From positions 1 through 64,000 of IMG/VR virus record IMGVR_UViG_3300036820_000002: a stretch of 64,000 nt of DNA; one strand, given 5' to 3'. Position 1 is the first letter of the stretch. Each line of letters opens with the position of its first letter. The stretch is from a virus. The notes beneath the pieces were generated by a model, which was given only the letters and a program-made list of their open reading frames with translations, had not been told where the DNA came from and did not search any database. Positions 39,253 to 44,465 of this stretch are shown here, piece by piece. The translations under genes and the position numbers were made by a program.

Positions 39253-39660
39253 ATGGCAGCGAGGGCGGGCCAGGGGAATTCCCCCCAGCAGAAGCCTTTC
39301 TTGAGCATACGGCTCAAGGATTGTGAGGTGCAGACGTTCCAGTCCGGCGGACCGGGCGGCCAGCACCAGAATCATTCCAATACCGGGGTCCGGATCATCC
39401 ACCGGGCGTCCGGGGCCCGTGGGGAGTCGCGGGAGGAACGTAGCCAGCTGCTGAACAAGAAGGCGGCGTTCCGGCGGATGACAGAACATGTGATGTTCCG
39501 GGTGTGGGTGAACCGGATGATCTTCTATGCCGGGAAATCCCCGGAGGAGAGGGTGAAGGAAGACCTGGTACCGCAGAATCTGCGCACGGAAGCCCGTCGC
39601 GGGAACCGGTGGGTACCTTATGCGGCAGAAGGGAATGATCATGGCGGAACCGCAGGATGA
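39253..39660 (+). CDS. GGQ-domain peptidyl-tRNA hydrolase (release-factor-like)
   Basis: 135 residues from ATG 39253. LKDCEVQTFQSGGPGGQHQN followed by HSNTGVRIIHRASG is the catalytic GGQ domain of class I release factors; codon-recognition domains are absent. A basic tail follows (RTEARRGNRWVP). Similar to ArfB/PrfH-type rescue factors that free stalled ribosomes. Its location within the tRNA island fits a translation-maintenance role. The 197 bases before it hold nothing recognisable. Confidence 0.85.
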   Translation: MAARAGQGNSPQQKPFLSIRLKDCEVQTFQSGGPGGQHQNHSNTGVRIIHRASGARGESREERSQLLNKKAAFRRMTEHVMFRVWVNRMIFYAGKSPEERVKEDLVPQNLRTEARRGNRWVPYAAEGNDHGGTAG

Positions 39661-39751
39661 CCAGGCTGACGAGGAAATCATCGAGGAGCTCGTCAAGGGC
39701 TATTCCGGTGACGGCCTGTTCCGCGAGCAGAACTCGCCGCACCCGAAGTAA
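39635..39751 (+). CDS. Acidic micropeptide
   Basis: 38 residues (MIMAEPQDDQADEEIIEELV then KGYSGDGLFREQNSPHPK). Overlaps the GGQ gene end and the next ATG (TAATG). Coupling suggests real translation; function unknown. Confidence 0.5.
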   Translation: MIMAEPQDDQADEEIIEELVKGYSGDGLFREQNSPHPK

Positions 39752-40410
39752 TGGAGATGAACGGGCAGGAGCGCACCTCTCACGGAGGGGTGCGCCGGAC
39801 GCGGGTAGCTCAGCGGCAGAGCGACGCTCAGATGAAGCGGAGGCCGGTGGTCCGAGTCCACCCCCGCGTACTGATCCGCCTCAGGGAAGAGCTGGGGCTG
39901 CCGGGATGCCCGTACGTGATCCGGTGGCGCCTTCAGGTCCCCGGGGGGTCGGTCCGGCTGCATCACTGGCTGGGCCCTGATGATGACCGTGCTCACCATG
40001 ATCATCCGTGGTGGTTCGTGACCCTGGTACTGCGCGGCGGCTACACCGACCGCAGTCCTGGGGGGACCGAGCGCTTGCGGGCGGGATCGGTGCGGTACCG
40101 CCCGGCTCTGTACCGGCATACGGTGGTTCCTGATCCCGGCGGCGCCTGGACGCTGTTGGTTACCGGTCCCCGGGTGCGGGACTGGGGATTTTGGCCGGGG
40201 AAGTTCGTGAAGGCTAACAAGTGGTTCTTCCGGTACGGTCATCACCCGTGTTTCGAGGATTCGCCTAGCGGCTTAGGGCGCACGCCCGGAAAGCGTGTTG
40301 GGGGTGACCCCCCCTCGCGAGTTCGAATCTCGCATCCTCGGCGATGGAGACGTGGCACGAGTGGCTTAAGGCTCCGGTCCCGAAAACCGGCGGGTGTAAC
40401 AGCCCCGTGA
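39751..40410 (+). CDS. Cupin-like protein, frame spans tRNA genes
   Basis: The core VRLHHWLGPDDDRAHHDHPW, then WFVTLVLRGGYTD, RYRPALYRHTVV and DWGFWPGKFV is a cupin with metal-binding His residues. The start is uncertain: ATG 39751 puts the N-terminus across tRNA-Ile, ATG 39832 lies inside the tRNA. No stop occurs before tRNA-Ser, so the frame runs through that gene to 40410. The C-terminal 50 residues are therefore probably not ancestral. Confidence 0.6.
   Translation: MEMNGQERTSHGGVRRTRVAQRQSDAQMKRRPVVRVHPRVLIRLREELGLPGCPYVIRWRLQVPGGSVRLHHWLGPDDDRAHHDHPWWFVTLVLRGGYTDRSPGGTERLRAGSVRYRPALYRHTVVPDPGGAWTLLVTGPRVRDWGFWPGKFVKANKWFFRYGHHPCFEDSPSGLGRTPGKRVGGDPPSRVRISHPRRWRRGTSGLRLRSRKPAGVTAP
39799..39870 (+). 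tRNA. tRNA-Ile-like (GAT), lacking U33
   Basis: ACGCGGG/CCCGCGT acceptor, D-stem GCTC/GAGC, T-arm GGTGG/CCACC. The loop CAGATGA has A at position 33 where U is nearly universal, so it may be inactive or unusual. Confidence 0.7.
40254..40341 (+). tRNA. tRNA-Ser (GGA)
   Basis: CGAGGAT/ATCCTCG acceptor, anticodon arm CACGC-CCGGAAA-GCGTG, long variable arm. Confidence 0.94.
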
Positions 40411-40431
40411 GTTCGAATCTCACCGTCTCCT
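40346..40431 (+). tRNA. tRNA-Ser (CGA)
   Basis: GGAGACG/CGTCTCC acceptor, anticodon arm CCGGT-CCCGAAA-ACCGG; CCA encoded at 40432-40434. Confidence 0.95.
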
Positions 40432-40435
40432 CCAA

Positions 40436-40510
40436 GGGCTGGTAACTCAGCAGGTCAGAGTACCCGTCTGATAAGCGGGAAGCCGGCAGGTTCAAATCCT
40501 CCCCAGCCCA
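40436..40510 (+). tRNA. tRNA-Ile (GAT)
   Basis: GGGCTGG/CCAGCCC acceptor, anticodon arm CCCGT-CTGATAA-GCGGG. Confidence 0.93.
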
Positions 40511-40511
40511 C

Positions 40512-40586
40512 AGGCCGGTAACTCAAGTTGGTCAGAGTGCCATTCTTATAAGATGGGAGTCACGGGTTCGAACCCCGTCCGGCCTA
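40512..40586 (+). tRNA. tRNA-Ile (TAT)
   Basis: AGGCCGG/CCGGCCT acceptor, loop CTTATAA. Reads AUA without lysidine modification. Confidence 0.92.
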
Positions 40587-40594
40587 CCGGAGCC

Positions 40595-40855
40595 ATGATG
40601 AAGCGCAAGGATGATAACAGCTGCCGGTGTGATCCGCCGCCTTTTACCGGAGGGTGCCGGTACCGGCTGTGCCGGTACGGTCACTGCGCGGAGTACGTGT
40701 GCTTGCGCTGCGATCTGTTCAGCTGGGGATACGGCCCTATGCTGTGCAAGTGTGATGTCCCTAAGCCCAGGCTCTTCCTTTACCCGGACATGGACGTGAA
40801 ACCGCACGTAGCCCTCAAGTCGTCAGCACGCCGGCGGCGGGTAAGGAAATGGTGA
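40595..40855 (+). CDS. Small Cys-rich basic protein
   Basis: 86 residues. SCRCDPPPFTGGCRYRLC, HCAEYVCLRCD and MLCKCD supply about ten cysteines for two zinc sites; the tail is basic. Overlaps the next gene by 7 bases. Unknown. Confidence 0.55.
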   Translation: MMKRKDDNSCRCDPPPFTGGCRYRLCRYGHCAEYVCLRCDLFSWGYGPMLCKCDVPKPRLFLYPDMDVKPHVALKSSARRRRVRKW

Positions 40856-41127
40856 ACCGCCAGCCGCTGGCAGCATTCATCCAGGAAGGGTGCTACCGTA
40901 GCTGGCACCGCCACGGGAAACGGGCGAAGCACCGTTCTGTACGGCGTGAGCGGATGCTGGCCCGCACGGAAGCCAGGGAGGCCGTGATGAGCGAACCTGA
41001 GAGCGGATATGATATCTGGCCGTACGGTGATGACAACATGCCGGCGGTCGGTGACCCTGATGATGATTATGAATGGGTAGAGGACCTGCTCACCGCCGAG
41101 CGGGCCAGCCGTTCCGGGCCCCTGTAG
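40849..41127 (+). CDS. Small phage protein, basic N-terminus and acidic C-terminus
   Basis: 92 residues. RSWHRHGKRAKHRSVRRERM is strongly basic, then GDDNMPAVGDPDDDYEW strongly acidic. The stop TAG is T8-A9-G10 of the following tRNA-Arg. Unknown function. Confidence 0.55.
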   Translation: MVNRQPLAAFIQEGCYRSWHRHGKRAKHRSVRRERMLARTEAREAVMSEPESGYDIWPYGDDNMPAVGDPDDDYEWVEDLLTAERASRSGPL

Positions 41128-41190
41128 CTTAACGGAGAAAGCAGGGAGCTTCTAACTCCCGGGATGCGCGTTCGAGTCGTGTCAGGGGCG
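41118..41190 (+). tRNA. tRNA-Arg (TCT)
   Basis: GCCCCTG/CAGGGGC acceptor, anticodon arm GGGAG-CTTCTAA-CTCCC. Confidence 0.93.
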
Positions 41191-41192
41191 CT

Positions 41193-41265
41193 GGTCCCTT
41201 GGGGTAATGCGCAGCCCGCCGCCCTCTCATGGCGGAGATTGCCGGTTCGAATCCGGCAGGGATCA
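41193..41265 (+). tRNA. tRNA-Glu (CTC)
   Basis: GGTCCCT/AGGGATC acceptor, loop CTCTCAT in CCGCC/GGCGG. Confidence 0.93.
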
Positions 41266-41299
41266 CTGATGTACCAGGAAAAGAAGAGAAAGGTCCAGC

Positions 41300-41881
41300 A
41301 TGAAGAAGATGCTCGCCTGTGCCGCCGCGCTGGCAGGCGCGGCGGCAGGAACGGCAGTGATGGCCGTCCCTGTGCACGCGGTCACGGCTGCTAATGACGG
41401 GGCTGGCCGGATCACCATGACCGTCAGCGGTGTCACCCGGTGCCTGGCAGGTAATCCGGAGACCAAGGCGGTTACCCTCGGCAGCTGCTCGGACGCGCAG
41501 TCCTGGGCGATCACTGCTTCAGCCGGGGTCATGTACGTCGACTGGATCAGGAACCCGCTGCTCTGCCTCGGCGTGAAGCCAGCCAGCGGCAGTGCGCTGC
41601 TGGTCCGGTGCGATGCCCGTGATGTTACCAGCGCTTACCTGGGATATGATTTCCGGAACTCCAGGGACGCGGTCATCACATCCCCCGGTCCGAGTGCCTT
41701 CGAAGAGATCCTGCCTCCCGGGTTTGTTACCCGGGCCCGGCTGACAGTGGTCGTGCCGGAACAGGTCACGGCTACCACGGTCCTCCCGGTGCTCTGGGCT
41801 GGCCGTAACTTCATCGCTGAACCGGGATCGGCCCAGGACGTATGGACGCTGCCTAAGCTCAGCCCGACCCGCAAGGACTAG
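41300..41881 (+). CDS. Secreted beta-trefoil-like protein
   Basis: 193 residues; signal peptide MKKMLACAAALAGAAAG... ending PVHAV. Mature part: VTRCLAGNPET, LGSCSDAQSWAITAS, LLCLGVKPASGSALLVRC and late QDVWTLPK. Same CL/C/QxW pattern as the other members. Its start closely resembles the 14663 protein's signal (MKK-). Confidence 0.67.
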   Translation: MKKMLACAAALAGAAAGTAVMAVPVHAVTAANDGAGRITMTVSGVTRCLAGNPETKAVTLGSCSDAQSWAITASAGVMYVDWIRNPLLCLGVKPASGSALLVRCDARDVTSAYLGYDFRNSRDAVITSPGPSAFEEILPPGFVTRARLTVVVPEQVTATTVLPVLWAGRNFIAEPGSAQDVWTLPKLSPTRKD

Positions 41882-41906
41882 CTGCCTGGCCGCCGGGGGT
41901 AATGCC

Positions 41907-41983
41907 GTCGTTGCTCTGATGGTGAGGGGCCGCCGCCCTTTCATGGCGGATTAGCGACGGGGGTTCGATTCCCCCCGGCGGCA
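41907..41983 (+). tRNA. tRNA-Glu (TTC)
   Basis: Normal spacing places the 5' end at GTCGTTG, pairing with CGGCGGC through three G-U pairs; loop CTTTCAT in CCGCC/GGCGG; CCA encoded at 41984-41986. An upstream GCCGCCG (41889) would pair perfectly but stretch the D-region by 18 bases. Confidence 0.8.
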
Positions 41984-42004
41984 CCAGGATAAGGAAGGAA
42001 GCCG

Positions 42005-42418
42005 TTGATCTGCAGGCACAGCGATGAAGGGAGAGCGGAGGCAGACGCCTTGCTCGCCGAAGTGAAGCAGCGACTCGGCGGCCGGGATGGGCCGGTCACC
42101 GACGGCACCCTGCTTAGCTGCGTGATATATAGCCTGAACCAGGACTTCGGTGCGCAGATCACCGAGATCATGTGTGATCTGTGGGCGGTAGTCTGCGCCT
42201 CTACGTACCGGGATTCGGATGACCCCTTCGAGGTGAGCATCTACTGCGATAACGTGGAAGACGGGATCGCCGCCGCCTGGAAGGCGTTCGCGGACAGGAA
42301 GGACGGAAATGCTGCTGCTGGAGCGGATGGCCCTGGAATCGGACTGGCAGGAGACCTGCCCGGTGAAGGTGGCGGAGCTGATGACGTTCATGACTCCCAT
42401 CGCACCAGTGCTGGGTAA
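42005..42418 (+). CDS. Hypothetical protein (TTG start)
   Basis: 137 residues from TTG after AAGGAAGGAAG. The N-terminal 95 residues look genuine (RAEADALLAEVKQRL, FGAQITEIMCDLWAVV, DPFEVSIYCDNVEDG). The Gly-rich C-terminus overlaps the next gene and may be read-through of a lost stop. Unknown. Confidence 0.5.
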   Translation: MICRHSDEGRAEADALLAEVKQRLGGRDGPVTDGTLLSCVIYSLNQDFGAQITEIMCDLWAVVCASTYRDSDDPFEVSIYCDNVEDGIAAAWKAFADRKDGNAAAGADGPGIGLAGDLPGEGGGADDVHDSHRTSAG

Positions 42419-42485
42419 CCTGGAAGACAGCACCGGGGAGCCGCGAATCTGGCGGTATCGGGTGTGCGGCATGCCGCCGTGGTGA
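42309..42485 (+). CDS. Small hypothetical protein ending inside a tRNA
   Basis: 58 residues, AGGAAGGACGG before the ATG. MLLLERMALESDWQETCPVK, then VAELMTFM and RIWRYRVCGMPPW. Its stop lies 13 bases into the tRNA-Met gene. Unknown. Confidence 0.5.
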   Translation: MLLLERMALESDWQETCPVKVAELMTFMTPIAPVLGNLEDSTGEPRIWRYRVCGMPPW

Positions 42486-42546
42486 AGTCGGAAATTCACG
42501 GTGTCCTCATAAGGCACAGAGCCCTGTTCGAGCCAGGGCGGCGGTA
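42473..42546 (+). tRNA. tRNA-Met (CAT), elongator-type
   Basis: GCCGCCG/CGGCGGT acceptor (G1-U72 pair), loop CTCATAA in GTGTC/GGCAC. An Ile-decoding tRNA with modified CAT cannot be excluded. Confidence 0.88.
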
Positions 42547-42595
42547 CGAAATCGCTTGACGGCACGGGATCTGCCGGCGATAATGGATCCTACGA

Positions 42596-42669
42596 CGCGG
42601 GGTGGAACAGTTCGGTAGTTCGCTGGGCTCATAACCCAGAAGTCGCAGGTTCAAATCCTGCCCCCGCTA
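42596..42669 (+). tRNA. Initiator tRNA-fMet (CAT)
   Basis: CGCGGGG/CCCCGCT acceptor with unpaired C1-U72, three G-C pairs flanking loop CTCATAA (TGGG/CCCA), and encoded ACCA. These are the hallmarks of bacterial initiator tRNA. Confidence 0.92.
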
Positions 42670-42739
42670 CCAGAGGCACCTGGCACAGTCAGGAGTCGAC
42701 CACGGGCTGCTGCTTACCGTGGCCTCAGAAGCAGCGTAA

Positions 42740-42813
42740 TCCCCGATAGCTCAACTGGCGGTAGCGTCCGGCTGTTAACCGGAAGGTTCCTGGTTCGATC
42801 CCAGGCCGGGGAG
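42740..42813 (+). tRNA. tRNA-Asn (GTT)
   Basis: TCCCCGA pairs with CCGGGGA except for one A-C at the base; loop CTGTTAA in a CCGG/CCGG stem. Confidence 0.9.
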
Positions 42814-42917
42814 CGCTAGTCCGGGAAACGAGGGCCAGTGGCCTGCGGCTGCCTGCGCCGCGAGCATGAAGCAGGACAGTATGAGGGGTTCCCCGGTCAG
42901 CCGCCTCATGCGCCTAT

Positions 42918-42992
42918 GGTCTTGTAGAGCAGCCCGGAGTGCTCGCCACCCTGTCACGGTGGAGGTCGCGGGTCCGAATCCCGCCAGGACCG
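42918..42992 (+). tRNA. tRNA-Asp (GTC)
   Basis: GGTCTTG/CAGGACC acceptor, anticodon arm CCACC-CTGTCAC-GGTGG. Confidence 0.94.
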
Positions 42993-43008
42993 CATAGAGT
43001 GGAACGAT

Positions 43009-43275
43009 ATGACCGCCAGCAGGAAAAAGCAGATTACCCTGTACCGGATAACCCGGATCAAGTACATCCGCAACCTGGCTCTGGGCTGGAAAGCGGACTC
43101 GGTGAGTATCGTCTACTGCTCCACGAAGGCCAGCCTTACTAATGCCCGCAAGGAACTGATCGTACTTAACGGGCATCAGTGGGCACGCGGGCAAGGCAAC
43201 CCTCGCATCCGGTATGAACTGATAGCAGAGTGGTGCCCGATGCCGGAGTTCCAGCCACTGGACCTGGGCGCGTAG
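43009..43275 (+). CDS. Small basic hypothetical protein
   Basis: 88 residues. SRKKQITLYRITRIKYIRNL at the N-terminus, then KASLTNARKELIVLNGHQW. The stop TAG is T8-A9-G10 of tRNA-Val. Possibly nucleic-acid binding; unknown. Confidence 0.55.
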   Translation: MTASRKKQITLYRITRIKYIRNLALGWKADSVSIVYCSTKASLTNARKELIVLNGHQWARGQGNPRIRYELIAEWCPMPEFQPLDLGA

Positions 43276-43338
43276 CTCAGCGGTATGAGTGCTCGCCTGA
43301 CGCGCGAGAAGGCGGCAGTTCGATCCTGCCCGTGCCCA
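43266..43338 (+). tRNA. tRNA-Val (GAC)
   Basis: GGGCGCG/CGTGCCC acceptor, anticodon arm CTCGC-CTGACGC-GCGAG. Confidence 0.94.
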
Positions 43339-43391
43339 CCGGGGTTACTGATCAGGACTGAGGTATCTCTCCTGATTTCTGGCCCTGCCAG

Positions 43392-43465
43392 GCCCCCATA
43401 GCTCAGCGGAATAGAGCGGCCGGCTACGAACCGGCAGGCCGGGAGTTCGAGTCTCCCTGGGGGTA
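43392..43465 (+). tRNA. tRNA-Arg (ACG)
   Basis: GCCCCCA/TGGGGGT acceptor, loop CTACGAA in GCCGG/CCGGC. A34 would need host TadA to become inosine. Confidence 0.94.
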
Positions 43466-43466
43466 C

Positions 43467-43685
43467 GTGATATGGACTGATATCGACCCGGCGGACGCCG
43501 TGGACATTGATTGCCGGGAGCGCCTGGATCTTGACCCGCCGCTCAACGAGAACCAGGAGGCATGCCCGTGGCCCTGGGACCCGCAGCAGCTCAAGGGTGC
43601 TCCGCTGGGCCAGTATCACTGCCCGTACTGCGGGGCGATGGTGATGGCAGGTCTTCCCCATCCGGATTACCGGAGGGATCTCTAA
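43467..43685 (+). CDS. Small acidic protein with zinc knuckle
   Basis: 72 residues from GTG one base after tRNA-Arg. Acidic (WTDIDPADAVDIDCRERLDL), later YHCPYCGAM. Start lacks an independent ribosome site and would need the tRNA's 3' end. Unknown. Confidence 0.5.
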   Translation: MIWTDIDPADAVDIDCRERLDLDPPLNENQEACPWPWDPQQLKGAPLGQYHCPYCGAMVMAGLPHPDYRRDL

Positions 43686-43702
43686 GGGAAAAAAAGAAGC
43701 AA

Positions 43703-43773
43703 GGTCGGCTAGCTCAATGGAAGAGCGAGGCGTTTACACCGCCAGGACGAGGGTCCGATTCCTTCGCTGACTA
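43703..43773 (+). tRNA. tRNA-Val (TAC)
   Basis: GGTCGGC/GCTGACT acceptor, loop TTTACAC in GGCG/CGCC. Confidence 0.92.
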
Positions 43774-43775
43774 CC

Positions 43776-43848
43776 GGGTCGTGATCCAAGTGGCTGAGGA
43801 AGCGGTTTGTGGAACCGTTACTGGCGGGTTCGAATCCCGTACGACCCT
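43776..43848 (+). tRNA. tRNA-His (GTG)
   Basis: GGGTCGT/ACGACCC acceptor, loop TTGTGGA. The extra G-C pair typical of His tRNAs can be drawn as G-1/C73. Confidence 0.92.
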
Positions 43849-43861
43849 CCCGTCTGATCTC

Positions 43862-43943
43862 GCCAGGGTGTCCGAGCGGTCAAAAGAGGCGCTCTGTAAA
43901 AGCGTTGGCCCTGCCTTCCCAGGTTCGAATCCTGGTCCTGGCA
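43862..43943 (+). tRNA. tRNA-Tyr (GTA)
   Basis: GCCAGGG/TCCTGGC acceptor, loop CTGTAAA, long variable arm. Confidence 0.94.
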
Positions 43944-43997
43944 CGTGAAATACGAGTTCTTTCATTGACGTAATGGACGATCTGTACAGTCCTGTAT

Positions 43998-44070
43998 GCT
44001 CCCATGGTAAAGGGGATATTACGCTGGTTTCCGAAGCCAGAGATCGCCTGTTCGAATCAGGCTGGGAGCA
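43998..44070 (+). tRNA. tRNA-Arg (CCG)
   Basis: GCTCCCA/TGGGAGC acceptor, anticodon arm CTGGT-TTCCGAA-GCCAG. Confidence 0.92.
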
Positions 44071-44075
44071 CGCCT

Positions 44076-44148
44076 GACCCCGTGCTGAAGCGGCTAACAG
44101 AGCTGCCTGCAAAGCAGCCATTCGCGGGTTCGAGTCCCGCCGGGGTCT
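44076..44148 (+). tRNA. tRNA-Cys (GCA)
   Basis: GACCCCG/CGGGGTC acceptor, anticodon arm GCTGC-CTGCAAA-GCAGC. Confidence 0.94.
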
Positions 44149-44171
44149 CGGAGAAAAGAGAGGAAGTCATC

Positions 44172-44369
44172 ATGCTGCTCAAGAGCCAGCAGCGGGTATA
44201 CCTGCTCGCCGCACCCTCTAATGCGGGTCATGTGTCCCGTATCCGGGGTGACCAGTTCACTGTCACCTATGACAGTCCCGGACGGCCCAAGGGCCATCCC
44301 CGGGTCCGGGTGACCTACCAGGAGCGCCAGGTGTCCCAGTTCGGCACCGGCAATCTCGGCCAGCCCTGA
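44172..44369 (+). CDS. Small beta-rich protein
   Basis: 65 residues, GAGAGGAAG before the ATG. QQRVYLLAAPSNAGHVSRIR then GDQFTVTYDS, like a small SH3/KOW-type barrel. Stop TGA overlaps the following tRNA-Arg by 7 bases. Unknown. Confidence 0.6.
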   Translation: MLLKSQQRVYLLAAPSNAGHVSRIRGDQFTVTYDSPGRPKGHPRVRVTYQERQVSQFGTGNLGQP

Positions 44370-44434
44370 TAGCTCAGAGGACAGAGCGGGGCTCTCCTAA
44401 GGCCTGCGCGGGGGTTCGAGTCCCTCTCAGGGCA
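44363..44434 (+). tRNA. tRNA-Arg (CCT)
   Basis: GCCCTGA/TCAGGGC acceptor, loop CTCCTAA in GGGCT/GGCCT. Confidence 0.9.
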
Positions 44435-44465
44435 CGTTACGCTAGGACCGGAAGAGGTGAGGGAT

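Noticed and set aside
41889-41983. Glu tRNA with a perfect GCCGCCG acceptor and expanded D-region
   Set aside because: Using GTCGTTG at 41907 gives normal spacing with seven pairs, three of them G-U, so the simpler form is preferred.
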